This document shows, piece by piece, positions 1-7,177 of a stretch of 9,905 bases of DNA (positions within the stretch are counted from its first letter, which is position 1; every line of letters starts with the position of its first letter). Location: NCBI GenBank assembly GCA_018666235.1, contig JABJAB010000048.1:1-9905 (forward strand), in the 5' to 3' direction. The notes below the pieces were generated by a model. It was not told the origin of the DNA. It worked only from the letters and a program-made list of their open reading frames with translations, and ran no database searches. Made by a program: the position numbers and the translations under genes. The DNA is from Ilumatobacter sp. (lineage in GTDB: Bacteria > Actinomycetota > Acidimicrobiia > Acidimicrobiales > Ilumatobacteraceae).

Positions 1-358
1 GGCTGGCGAACACGAGCGGGAAGAGGGCGAGCGCATCGATGTACTTCGCCATCAGGAGCAGCAGGACGACACGAATCACTGCGATGATCTGGATCACGAG
101 CCGTCGCCCGCCTGCAGCCCGGTCGATCAGTGGGCCGATCAACGGTGCGACGAACAGGAACGGGGCAAAACCGATTGCAAGGAACAGCATCACGCGGGTG
201 CGCGCTGCGGTGAGATCAATATCGAAGAACAGGGAGTCAGCGAGAGCGATGACCATCGCCGCGTCGCCGCCCATCATCAACGCGTGAGTGATCGCGAGGC
301 GTCGGAACTTCGACGTCGCCGGCGCAGCGGCAGGTGTCCTTCGTTCCACTGGACACAT
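1..358 (-). CDS. MFS transporter, N-terminal part (runs off the left edge)
   Basis: This is the first ~119 residues of a membrane permease, read on the minus strand from an ATG at 358-356; the 3' end lies outside the window. A short basic, Ala/Pro-rich N-terminus (about residues 1-20) is followed by a hydrophobic segment at about 22-45, a second at about 55-75, a basic turn with DRAAGGRR, and a third at about 85-118. The sequence FLFVAPLIGPLIDR followed by GGRR matches the TM2-loop-TM3 signature of the major facilitator superfamily, in which this loop is diagnostic. The substrate cannot be told from this fragment. It diverges from the Na+/phosphate cotransporter gene, and its proposed start codon sits in the spacer of a perfect palindrome (346-374). 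No convincing Shine-Dalgarno precedes the ATG, so a GTG at 349-347 or the ATG codons near residue 27 remain possible starts. Confidence 0.75.
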   Translation of the reverse strand, partial: MCPVERRTPAAAPATSKFRRLAITHALMMGGDAAMVIALADSLFFDIDLTAARTRVMLFLAIGFAPFLFVAPLIGPLIDRAAGGRRLVIQIIAVIRVVLLLLMAKYIDALALFPLVFAS

Positions 359-374
359 AGTACGCGTCCAGTGG
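346..374. promoter_or_regulatory. perfect 9-bp palindrome between divergent transporter genes (possible operator)
   Basis: CCACTGGAC at 346-354 is exactly repeated in inverted form as GTCCAGTGG at 366-374, with an 11-nt spacer. The half-site centres are 20 bp apart, two helical turns, which suits a dimeric repressor contacting one face of the DNA. It lies where the divergent MFS gene begins (ATG at 358-356) and 85 nt before the cotransporter start. The minus strand also has TACTAT across the spacer, which could be a -10 element. It could instead fold as a 9-bp RNA hairpin with an 11-nt loop. Symmetry is seen; function is inferred. Confidence 0.4.
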
Positions 375-458
375 CCGCCCCTGGCGACGACGCAGGCGGC
401 GACCGACTTGTGTTCTTTACGGGATGAGTCGCAACATCGGCTAGGTTCCTCGATTCGT

Positions 459-1601
459 ATGGCCATTGCCGCTCAAGAACAGCCGACTCGCTTCGACATG
501 CCGACATGGCTGCGCTCAGCGTTGGTCTTTGGTCTGATTTACACCTTTCTTGTCGGCGTGTCCGCCCTGGAAAAGGGCATCAAGATCATGGGCGAGGACA
601 CCCAGGAGAAGCTCTTCTCAAGTGTCGACAACCCGATCGCTGGCCTCTGCGTCGGCATCCTTGGAACCGTCCTGGTGCAGTCTTCATCGGCATCGACATC
701 GATCATCGTCGGTCTGGTCGCAACCGGAGGCATCAGTGTCGAGGCTGCGATTCCCATGATCATGGGCGCCAACATCGGCACCACCGTGACCAACACGTTG
801 GTGTCGCTCGGTCACGTCCGGCAGTCGAGTGAGTTCAAGCGGGCCTTCGCTGCAGCCACGGTGCACGACTTCTTCAACGTCATGGCGGTCGCATTACTTC
901 TCCCGCTTGAGTTGCTGACCGGCGTCGTATCGAAGACGGCGACGTGGATGAGCGACCGGCTCGTCGGTACCGCCGGCTCGGAGTGGAAGAGTCCAGTCAA
1001 GACATGGGTCAAGAAACCCGTCGAGTGGATCGTCGACATCTGGGAGGCGGTCGGTCTGAATGGCAACGTCCTAGGAACCACGGTCGTCCTGACGGGCCTC
1101 GTCATTGTCCTTCTCTCGCTCACGTTCATCACCAAGAACATGCGCGAACTCGTCGCGGATCGTGTCGAGAGATCGGTCAACAATGTGCTCGGCAAGGGCT
1201 CCGGTTCGATTGCAATGTTGCTCGGTCTCGCCATCACCGTCGCCGTCCAGTCATCCAGCATCACGACATCAATTCTGATTCCACTCGCCGCCGCAGGGGT
1301 CCTTTCGCTGCGAAACGCGTACCCGGTCACGCTGGGAGCCAACGTCGGCACCACCATCACGGCCTTACTCGCCGCGCTGGCAGCATCGGTACCGGAGGCG
1401 CTCACGGTCGGGTTGGCGCATACGACGTTCAATGTCATGGGCATCGCCTTGCTCTACGTTCCGCGGTTCATTCGCTACGTCCCCGTCCAGCTCGCGGAGG
1501 GCCTCGCCGAAGTGGCGTTCCGACGTCCCGCGTGGGCCGTCGTGTACGTCATGACGGCCTTCATCGTCCTCCCCCTCATCGGCGTGGGCATATTCGGATG
1601 A
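459..1601 (+). CDS. nptA: Na+/phosphate cotransporter (Na/Pi-cotransporter family, NptA/SLC34-like)
   Basis: A 380-residue membrane protein that would import phosphate with sodium, independent of ATP. It shows the internal duplication of the Na/Pi-cotransporter family: first copy with QSSSA at 74-78 and GANIGTT at 103-109 followed by HDFFN at 136-140; second copy with QSSSI at 264-268 and GANVGTT at 293-299 followed by HTTFN at 321-325. The QSSS motifs form the substrate and sodium site in this family. The two halves are separated by a polar stretch at about 160-200. There is no C-terminal PhoU domain, unlike many bacterial members; instead a separate PhoU-like gene follows after 52 nt. The frame is open back to an ATG at 288, but those 57 residues are non-family-like and would cover the divergent promoter region and the MFS start, so the ATG at 459 is chosen. 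Its Shine-Dalgarno is weak. No GTTCACC repeat was found upstream. The symbol is by family resemblance. Confidence 0.9.
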   Translation: MAIAAQEQPTRFDMPTWLRSALVFGLIYTFLVGVSALEKGIKIMGEDTQEKLFSSVDNPIAGLCVGILGTVLVQSSSASTSIIVGLVATGGISVEAAIPMIMGANIGTTVTNTLVSLGHVRQSSEFKRAFAAATVHDFFNVMAVALLLPLELLTGVVSKTATWMSDRLVGTAGSEWKSPVKTWVKKPVEWIVDIWEAVGLNGNVLGTTVVLTGLVIVLLSLTFITKNMRELVADRVERSVNNVLGKGSGSIAMLLGLAITVAVQSSSITTSILIPLAAAGVLSLRNAYPVTLGANVGTTITALLAALAASVPEALTVGLAHTTFNVMGIALLYVPRFIRYVPVQLAEGLAEVAFRRPAWAVVYVMTAFIVLPLIGVGIFG

Positions 1602-1602
1602 G

Positions 1603-1638
1603 TCGCGATCTTCAAACCATTCGTTCCAACAATCGCGA
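1603..1638 (+). promoter_or_regulatory. inverted repeat leading into the PhoU-like gene's ribosome binding site
   Basis: TCGCGAT at 1603-1609 and ATCGCGA at 1632-1638 can pair over 7 bp with a 22-nt loop. The right arm touches the first base of the AAGGAG Shine-Dalgarno (1638-1643) of the following gene, so folding could affect its translation relative to the cotransporter. The long loop makes the structure modest in strength. Confidence 0.25.
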
Positions 1639-1653
1639 AGGAGTCTTTCGATC

Positions 1654-2313
1654 ATGGTGATGTCATTTTTCAGCAAGCGTGAGAGTGGTCTCGACCACAT
1701 CGTTTCTCAATCGGTCGGCATGCTGGGTGACGCGCGCCACTCGTTTGACCTCGCGACGCTCGCATTGCTCACCAACACCGATACTTCGGCGGTCGATGCC
1801 GACATTCGCGAGACCGACGAACGCATCAATCACATGGAGCAACAGCTGCGTGCCGAATTGGTCGTGCACGTCACCGTGCAGGGCTCGTCAGACATCGGTT
1901 CCGTCCTCGGCATGATCCTCTTGCTCAAGAAGATTGAACGCATCGGGGACCAGGCGACCAACGTGCTCGACCTGGCCGAGAGCGGTGTCCGGCTGTCCGG
2001 CGAGCCTGACACTGAGGCAATGTTGGCAGAGCGCGGCCTCATCTCGACCATGTTCGGCGAGGCGGCCGACTTGCTCGGCGAACCCAATGCGGAACGCACC
2101 GAAGATTTCGCGACGCGCGTGCTCGCGCTGGTCGCTGAACACCAGGCAAAGATCGATGGCTACCTCCATTCAGATCGACCAGGCCGCGAAGTCGTGCCAC
2201 GTGCCATCTATTACCGGTACTTGAAGCGCATCGTCGCCAATCTGCTGGGCATCGTCAAAACGGCCGCCGACCCTCTCCCCGCCTTCAGCGAAACCGACGA
2301 CAAGGAAGACTGA
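1654..2313 (+). CDS. PhoU-like protein paired with the Na+/phosphate cotransporter
   Basis: A 219-residue soluble, mostly helical protein of the PhoU family. The start is fixed by AAGGAG at 1638-1643, 10 nt before ATG 1654; an ATG two codons later would leave too long a spacer. The N-terminal half carries the family's metal-binding motif as ERIGDQATNV (E95, D99). The equivalent place in the second half reads KRIVANLLGI (about 191-200), where the acidic residues are replaced, so the second metal cluster is probably absent. The acidic tail ends DDKED. The gene follows the Na/Pi cotransporter after 52 nt and almost certainly shares its transcript. In many bacteria this transporter carries a fused C-terminal PhoU domain; here the two are separate genes. 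The likely role is to restrain or sense the cotransporter, by analogy with PhoU and PstSCAB. It differs clearly from the canonical PhoU encoded at 4408-5133. Confidence 0.85.
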   Translation: MVMSFFSKRESGLDHIVSQSVGMLGDARHSFDLATLALLTNTDTSAVDADIRETDERINHMEQQLRAELVVHVTVQGSSDIGSVLGMILLLKKIERIGDQATNVLDLAESGVRLSGEPDTEAMLAERGLISTMFGEAADLLGEPNAERTEDFATRVLALVAEHQAKIDGYLHSDRPGREVVPRAIYYRYLKRIVANLLGIVKTAADPLPAFSETDDKED

Positions 2314-2419
2314 CCGCCCGCCCGGCAACTCTCAGACACTCTCGAACTCGCTGAGGATCAGACTGCCGAAGGTCGAGCAAACATCGGCCCGAGTTACTCA
2401 CCGACATCAAGCGATCCGG

Positions 2420-2452
2420 GCTGACGCAGAGGTCCCCGACCTGACCGTCAGC
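2420..2452. terminator. two-part hairpin between convergent operons (possible bidirectional terminator)
   Basis: GCTGACG at 2420-2426 pairs with CGTCAGC at 2446-2452 (7 bp). Inside a symmetric 3x3 internal loop, AGGTC at 2430-2434 pairs with GACCT at 2438-2442 around a CCC loop. There is no T-run on either side, as is common in GC-rich actinobacteria. The outer right arm overlaps the last codons and stop of the response regulator gene, and the structure lies 107 nt past the PhoU-like stop, so it could end transcripts from both directions. The rest of the 2314-2447 gap shows nothing else recognisable. Confidence 0.4.
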
Positions 2453-3146
2453 GAGCGAATTTGTAGCCGAGGCCACGGATGGTGGTGATCAGGACAGGCT
2501 GGCTCGGGTCGGCTTCGAGCTTGCTGCGGAGCCGCTTAATGTGCACGTCGAGGGTCTTGGTGTCACCAACGTAATCATGGCCCCAAATCCGGTCGATGAG
2601 TGTTTCGCGTGGCAAGACCCGGCCGGCATTGACCAAGAGCAGGTGGAGCAGCTCGAACTCCTTCAGTGGAAGCGACAGATCGGCGCCATCGACGGTGACA
2701 CGGTGTGCGTCGGGGTCGAGGACCACGGAGCCAACTTCGATGCTTTGGTTGCCCAGCCCGACAGTCGAGTCAGGCGTCGCGGGCGATCGCCGCAGCACCG
2801 CTCGCATCCGCGCAGCCAACTCTCGGATGCGATATGGCTTGGTGACGTAGTCGTCGGCACCCACCTCGAGCCCGACGACGGTGTCAATCTCGGCGCTCTT
2901 GGCAGTGACCATGATGATGGGGACCCGGCTCTTCTTGCGGATCTGCCGGCACACCTCGATCCCCGAGAGCCTCGGCAGCATCACATCGAGCAGCACCAGA
3001 TCGGGCCCGACCGCGTCAAACTGTTCGAGCGCCTCGACGCCGTCGACGGCGACGTGCACCGTGAATCCCTCGCGCACGAGGCCGATATTGAGCGCTTCGA
3101 CGAACGAAGGCTCGTCCTCGACAACCAGGATCACAGCCTCACTCAT
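2448..3146 (-). CDS. regX3: OmpR/PhoB-family response regulator, RegX3-like
   Basis: A 232-residue cytoplasmic transcription regulator activated by phosphorylation. The receiver domain (about 4-118) has the acidic pair E10/D11, the phospho-acceptor D54 in LLDVMLP, the switch T81 in VTAK and K103 in VTKP. The C-terminal winged helix (about 135-232) has LPLKEFELL and the recognition region YVGDTKTLDVHIKRLRSKLE, and ends RGLGYKFAR. This closely resembles mycobacterial RegX3 and Streptomyces PhoP, the phosphate-starvation regulators. It is the last gene of the pst operon; its ATG overlaps the kinase stop in ATGAGTGA (8 nt), so the pair is translationally coupled. It is the natural candidate to bind the GTTCACC repeats upstream of pstS, giving autoregulation. 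Length is normal and all key residues are present. Confidence 0.93.
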   Translation of the reverse strand: MSEAVILVVEDEPSFVEALNIGLVREGFTVHVAVDGVEALEQFDAVGPDLVLLDVMLPRLSGIEVCRQIRKKSRVPIIMVTAKSAEIDTVVGLEVGADDYVTKPYRIRELAARMRAVLRRSPATPDSTVGLGNQSIEVGSVVLDPDAHRVTVDGADLSLPLKEFELLHLLLVNAGRVLPRETLIDRIWGHDYVGDTKTLDVHIKRLRSKLEADPSQPVLITTIRGLGYKFAR

Positions 3147-4398
3147 CGGGCATGCTCACTTTCTTTGAGATCGGCGCCGACGGTGGCTCACCGCCCGAGC
3201 CGGTCGGCACGTCGTCGCTCGTCACGAAGGCCGCTGGCTGCGCCGGTGGCGCAACGATCAAGCGCGAGGGAAGACGGAACGCAAATGTGGTGCCTTCCCC
3301 TTCTTGGGACTGGACCGACACCACCCCGCCGTGATTGTTCGCAACGTGGCGCACAATTGCCAGCCCCAAACCAGTTCCGCCGGTCTGTCGCGCCCGAGCT
3401 TTATCCACTCGATAGAAACGTTCGAACACGCGGTCGAGGTCGGCGGCAGGGATCCCGACGCCCTGGTCGACAACCATGACTTCGACCCAGCGTTCGTTCT
3501 GGCGAACACAAATCTGGACCAGCCCGCCAAAGTCGCTGTACTTGACCCCGTTCTCGACCAGATTGCCGATCGCTGTACTGAGCTGCGCCCGGTCCGCCCG
3601 GATCCACACCTTGTCCGGAGCTTCCATCGACTCAACCTCGACACCGCGTCCGTCAGCAACCATTCGGCCACGAGACACAGATTCTGCAACGACGGCGGCC
3701 AGATCGACAGCGTCATCAAGACGGTGACTCGATTCGATCTGCGAGAGCTCGAGAAGGTCATCGATGGTCCGTGCTGCACGGTGCGACTCGTCGACGACGC
3801 GACTCGACAACGTGTTGATGACGGTCGGGTCAGACTCGTCGGCGAGCATCTCGGCGAGCACGGCAATGGCACCGACGGGTGTTTTGAGTTCGTGCGAGAT
3901 GTTGGCGACGAAGTCGGTGCGCATCGAGTCGATTCGCACGCGTTCGCTGATGTCTTCAATCGTTGCGACGGCTCCACCCTCAGGAATCGGCATGGCCTCG
4001 ATGCTGAACGTCGTCTTCGGCGGGCCCTGTAGTTCGACGATGGCACCGGCGGGCTCACCGGACTGTGTTTGGGCGAAGAGCTGTTGCAGATGTGCATCGA
4101 CGATTACGCCGCCGTGGGTACCGGTGAGGGCATCAGCCGAGGCGTTGCGATATGTGGGTTTCAGTGTTGTGTCGCACATGACGACGCCCATCTGCAATCG
4201 ATCCACCGCGCTGCGCAAGCCCTGCGCGAGTTCCGCATCGGTTTCACGTTCGGCGTCGATCGGCCCCGTGATCGAGTGCGCAATCGAGCCGGTCCGTCGG
4301 CGACCATCGCGCGCTTCGCGAACGGCACGTTGCGCGACGATGATCCCTGCCACCACCCCGACCACAACACCGAGCAACAACGCGAGCAGGGGCGACAC
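3139..4398 (-). CDS. senX3: sensor histidine kinase, SenX3/PhoR-like, single membrane anchor
   Basis: A 419-residue membrane-anchored kinase that would phosphorylate the adjacent RegX3-like regulator under phosphate limitation. Domains in order: one hydrophobic anchor at about 3-22, a basic linker, a PAS-like domain at about 60-155, a HisKA dimerisation domain with NISHELKTP (phospho-accepting H169), and an ATPase domain with N box NLVENGVKYS (N283), G1 box DQGVGIP (311-317), F box ERFYR (326-330) and G2 box GTGLGLAI (341-348). With one anchor and almost nothing outside, it lacks an extracellular sensor; in Pho systems the signal comes from PstSCAB through PhoU, often to the PAS region. A Pro/Ser-rich, low-complexity tail follows the ATPase domain (about 381-419). 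The start is GTG, 9 nt after the phoU stop, with no strong Shine-Dalgarno, suggesting re-initiation after phoU. The symbol follows similarity to mycobacterial SenX3. Confidence 0.9.
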   Translation of the reverse strand: MSPLLALLLGVVVGVVAGIIVAQRAVREARDGRRRTGSIAHSITGPIDAERETDAELAQGLRSAVDRLQMGVVMCDTTLKPTYRNASADALTGTHGGVIVDAHLQQLFAQTQSGEPAGAIVELQGPPKTTFSIEAMPIPEGGAVATIEDISERVRIDSMRTDFVANISHELKTPVGAIAVLAEMLADESDPTVINTLSSRVVDESHRAARTIDDLLELSQIESSHRLDDAVDLAAVVAESVSRGRMVADGRGVEVESMEAPDKVWIRADRAQLSTAIGNLVENGVKYSDFGGLVQICVRQNERWVEVMVVDQGVGIPAADLDRVFERFYRVDKARARQTGGTGLGLAIVRHVANNHGGVVSVQSQEGEGTTFAFRLPSRLIVAPPAQPAAFVTSDDVPTGSGGEPPSAPISKKVSMPDE

Positions 4399-4407
4399 GT
4401 CAGCGTC

Positions 4408-5133
4408 TCAGCCACCGTCGGCCACGACGACGCCGTCGACCATCTCCGGCGGATCATTGTCACTCTCGGGATACGGGTGTTCCGGCACCCAGCCGTCGAC
4501 GATGTACCGAACGCGGTCGCCGACATTGACCGCATGGTCACCGATCCGCTCGAAGAACCGTGCGACCACGGCGAGCTGCACGGCCACCTGCAGGTCGATG
4601 TTGCCTGCGGCGTGACTCTCGAAGATCACCTGGATGAACTGACGCTGCAGGTCATCGAGGTAGGAGTCCATGTCGTGCAAGGCCCCAGCCCGCGGACCGT
4701 CGAGGTTGAGGTACGTCTCGGTCGCCTCTTTGAACAGCACGGTGGCCTGATCGCCCATCTTCTGAATGACGCCCCGCAGGTTGGGATCGAGCTCGTGGCC
4801 GTAGATCCGGCGAGCTGCTTTGCAGATGTTGACGCACAGGTCTGCGGAGCGTTCCACGTCCGCGATGATCTTGATGGCCGACACGAGCGATCGGAGATCG
4901 GACGCGACGGGGGCCTGGAGTGCGATGCTCGTAAAACAGCGCTCTTCGAGTTCCACTGACTTCGCGTCGTACTCGTCGTCGCCGAGGATGATGTATTCGG
5001 CCGCCTCGAGGTCACCATCGAGCAGGATCTGCGTGGCCCGGGGCACCAACTCGGTGACACCTGCACTCATCTGCGCGATGCCTTGCCTGATCTCGGCGAG
5101 TTGATCGTGGAAGTTCGACCGCAGCTCGTTCAT
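4408..5133 (-). CDS. phoU: phosphate signalling regulator PhoU
   Basis: A 241-residue cytoplasmic, all-helical protein that links the state of the Pst transporter to the sensor kinase and limits phosphate uptake when phosphate is plentiful. Both halves of the PhoU duplication keep their metal-binding signatures: ERSADLCVNI (E94, D98) and ERIGDHAVNV (E195, D199). An acidic, low-complexity tail follows from about residue 215. The frame is open upstream to 5508, but that stretch lies inside pstB and has no PhoU character. The ATG at 5133 is supported by GGGAGG (5142-5147) 8 nt upstream and by the TGATG junction, in which the last base of the pstB stop is the first base of this start. Gene order pstSCAB-phoU is the classical one; unusually, the kinase and regulator genes follow directly. 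Confidence 0.95.
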   Translation of the reverse strand: MNELRSNFHDQLAEIRQGIAQMSAGVTELVPRATQILLDGDLEAAEYIILGDDEYDAKSVELEERCFTSIALQAPVASDLRSLVSAIKIIADVERSADLCVNICKAARRIYGHELDPNLRGVIQKMGDQATVLFKEATETYLNLDGPRAGALHDMDSYLDDLQRQFIQVIFESHAAGNIDLQVAVQLAVVARFFERIGDHAVNVGDRVRYIVDGWVPEHPYPESDNDPPEMVDGVVVADGG

Positions 5134-5981
5134 CAGCCGAACCTCCCGGTGACGTAGTCCTGGGTCTCCTGTTGCGCGGGATTCGAGAAGATCTTCTCGG
5201 TCGAATCCATCTCGATCAAGTTGCCCGGCTTTCCCGTTCCCGCGATCGAGAAGAAGCCGGTGCGGTTTGAGACGCGGGCCGCCTGCTGCATGTTGTGCGT
5301 GACGATGACGATCGTGTAATCGTTCTTCAGTTCGAGCATCAGTTCCTCGATCGCCAGGGTGGAGATCGGATCGAGCGCCGAGCACGGCTCGTCCATCAAC
5401 AGCACGTCGGGCGACGTCGCGATCGCGCGAGCGATGCACAACCGCTGCTGCTGACCGCCAGACAGGCCCGATCCCGGCTTGTCGAGCCGATCCTTCACCT
5501 CTTCCCACAGGTTCGCGCCCTTGAGTGACTTCTCGACGAGGTCTTCACTCTCGGCGCGCTTCATCCGCTTCGAGTTCAGCTTGTGTCCTGCGATCACGTT
5601 GTCAAAGATCGACATCGTCGGGAATGGATTGGGTCGTTGGAAGACCATGCCGATCTTGCGGCGCACAGCGACCGGATCGACACCGGGACCGTAGAGGTCG
5701 TTGCCGTTGATCACGACGCTGCCGCGAACGTATGCACCCTCGATCACTTCGTGCATGCGGTTGAGCGAACGCAGGAACGTCGACTTGCCACACCCTGACG
5801 GGCCAATGAGCGCGGTGATCGATCGCGGGTTGATCGTCATGCTCACGCCTTCCACGGCGAGAAAGTCGCTGTAGTAGATGTCGAGGTCAGTGACCTCGAT
5901 TCCGTTGCGAGTGTCGACGGCGACGCCGCCGGCAGCGGTCTCGGTCGGTGCCGGAGCAGGGATGTCGACGGACTCGGTCAT
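5133..5981 (-). CDS. pstB: phosphate ABC transporter ATP-binding protein PstB
   Basis: The cytoplasmic ATPase that drives phosphate import through PstC/PstA. From the chosen ATG it has 282 residues, with a variable Ala/Pro/Glu-rich leader of ~25 residues before the ABC domain (IEVTDLDIYYSDFLAVEGVS). Motifs: Walker A GPSGCGKST (60-68), Q-loop FQRPNPFP, the ABC signature LSGGQQQRLCIARA, Walker B VLLMDEPCSALDP, and the switch histidine in VTHNMQQ. MDEPCSALDP and RPNPFP are typical of PstB. Two starts are credible. The ATG at 5981 has GAGG 5 nt upstream. A GTG at 6056-6054 overlaps the pstA stop as GTGA, giving 307 residues and tight coupling like the other junctions; the extra 25 residues are Ser/Thr/Ala-rich and carry no domain. 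The stop overlaps the phoU start by one base. Confidence 0.95.
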   Translation of the reverse strand: MTESVDIPAPAPTETAAGGVAVDTRNGIEVTDLDIYYSDFLAVEGVSMTINPRSITALIGPSGCGKSTFLRSLNRMHEVIEGAYVRGSVVINGNDLYGPGVDPVAVRRKIGMVFQRPNPFPTMSIFDNVIAGHKLNSKRMKRAESEDLVEKSLKGANLWEEVKDRLDKPGSGLSGGQQQRLCIARAIATSPDVLLMDEPCSALDPISTLAIEELMLELKNDYTIVIVTHNMQQAARVSNRTGFFSIAGTGKPGNLIEMDSTEKIFSNPAQQETQDYVTGRFG

Positions 5982-6052
5982 GGACGCCTCAGTACGGGGT
6001 GCGGTGGACTCTTCCAGCGTAGAGGCCGTTGCGGCCAGATGGTTGTTGGAGC

Positions 6053-7177
6053 TCACTTGAGACCCTTCGGTTTCAGGATGGTCGAGAGGACACGGGCGAT
6101 CGTGAAGAGAATGCCGACGATGATCACCAGCGACAGCGCTGCGGCCCACGCTCTGTCCTGGCCGACCTGCGGAGGGACGCCTGGCTGCACGTATTGGTAG
6201 TAGGTGTAGACCGACAGTGTGGTCATGCGCCCTTCGAACGGGTTCCAGTTGGTGTCCTGTGCGAGCCCGACCGTGACCAGCAATGGTGCCGTTTCGCCGA
6301 TGACGCGGGCGACGGCAAGCACGACGCCGGTCAAGATGCCGGCGATTGCGGTCGGTAGCACGACCTTCACGATCGTCTTCCACTTCGGTACGCCGAGCGC
6401 ATAGGAAGCTTCGCGGAGTTCGTTTGGTACCAGTCTGAGCATCTCCTCGCTCGCCCGGATCACGACGGGGGTCATCAACAGTGTGAGCGCGACTGCGCCG
6501 GCGAGGCCGGACCGGTGTCCGACGCCGGTCGACAGGGCCGTGAGCACGGGGATGCCGTCGAGGAAGACGAAGAATGCGTAGGCAAAGAGACCAGCGACGA
6601 TAGAGGGAATTCCGGTCATCACGTCGACCAGTGCCTGGACGGCGCGCGAGAACCGGCTCGACTTCGAGCTGTATTCGACGAGATAGATCGCCGTGAACAA
6701 CCCGAACGGTACCGACATCAGCGCGGTGAGCGCTGTCACGACGAGCGTGCCGACCACTGCGTGGTAGCCGCCGCCCTCGATCTCACCGAACACGCCACGC
6801 ATCGTCTCGGTGTAGAACGTCGAGTCGAAGCGGTTCGACCCGCGCTCGACGACGGTCCAGACGACGGACACCAGTGGGAGCAGGACGACCAGAAACGCGC
6901 TCGTGACCATGGCGGTCGCGAGCCGGTCGGTCGCTTGTCGTTTCGACTCGACGCGGCGCGCCACCACGTAGGTCAAGAGCATGTACGCCAACAGCGAAAC
7001 AACGATCCAGCGTGCCCAGTTCACGCTGCCGCCAGGCAACCACGTGAGAGCACCCAGCCCGATTGCTCCGAGCCGGACTGCGACGCTGACGGCACGCGTG
7101 TACACCCCACCGCGCATCGCGTCGTCGTCATCGGAATCGAACCGGGTCGGCTCGAGGGCGTCGGTCATGAGCGTCAT
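6053..7177 (-). CDS. pstA: phosphate ABC transporter permease PstA, with N-terminal extension
   Basis: One of the two channel subunits of the high-affinity phosphate importer, 374 residues. The permease core runs from about residue 85, with membrane segments near 89-110, 140-165, 180-206, 225-245, 275-300 and 345-365. The EAA loop that contacts PstB is REASYALGVPKWKTIVKVVLP (255-275), followed by ARVIGETAPLL, a PstA hallmark. Compared with the usual ~280-300 residues it has an extra N-terminal ~80: an acidic stretch with four consecutive Asp (about 16-19) and two more hydrophobic segments (about 33-48 and 54-73). The ATG at 7177 is supported by AGGAG (7185-7189) with a 7-nt spacer and by a TGATG overlap with the pstC stop; a second ATG three codons later is less well placed. 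The downstream pstB start is either coupled at GTGA or 71 nt away. Confidence 0.95.
   Translation of the reverse strand: MTLMTDALEPTRFDSDDDDAMRGGVYTRAVSVAVRLGAIGLGALTWLPGGSVNWARWIVVSLLAYMLLTYVVARRVESKRQATDRLATAMVTSAFLVVLLPLVSVVWTVVERGSNRFDSTFYTETMRGVFGEIEGGGYHAVVGTLVVTALTALMSVPFGLFTAIYLVEYSSKSSRFSRAVQALVDVMTGIPSIVAGLFAYAFFVFLDGIPVLTALSTGVGHRSGLAGAVALTLLMTPVVIRASEEMLRLVPNELREASYALGVPKWKTIVKVVLPTAIAGILTGVVLAVARVIGETAPLLVTVGLAQDTNWNPFEGRMTTLSVYTYYQYVQPGVPPQVGQDRAWAAALSLVIIVGILFTIARVLSTILKPKGLK

Noticed and set aside
288..458. Upstream in-frame extension of the cotransporter gene to an ATG at 288
   Set aside because: The 57 residues have no membrane or family character and would overlap the divergent MFS gene and the intergenic palindrome; the family begins near the ATG at 459.
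359..458. Search for a PHO box upstream of the cotransporter
   Set aside because: No GTTCACC-like pair with 11-bp spacing was found on either strand, so regulator control of this gene is not claimed.
812..1444. 210-codon open frame on the minus strand opposite the cotransporter
   Set aside because: Antisense shadow typical of GC-rich coding DNA; the translation has no recognisable domain and the opposite strand encodes a clear family protein.
2541..3479. 312-codon plus-strand open frame opposite the regulator and kinase genes
   Set aside because: Arg/Asp/His-rich shadow with no domain, spanning two well-supported genes on the other strand.
5134..5508. In-frame extension of phoU into pstB, giving a 366-residue product
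   Set aside because: It is the shadow of pstB in another frame; the true start has a strong Shine-Dalgarno and a stop-start overlap.
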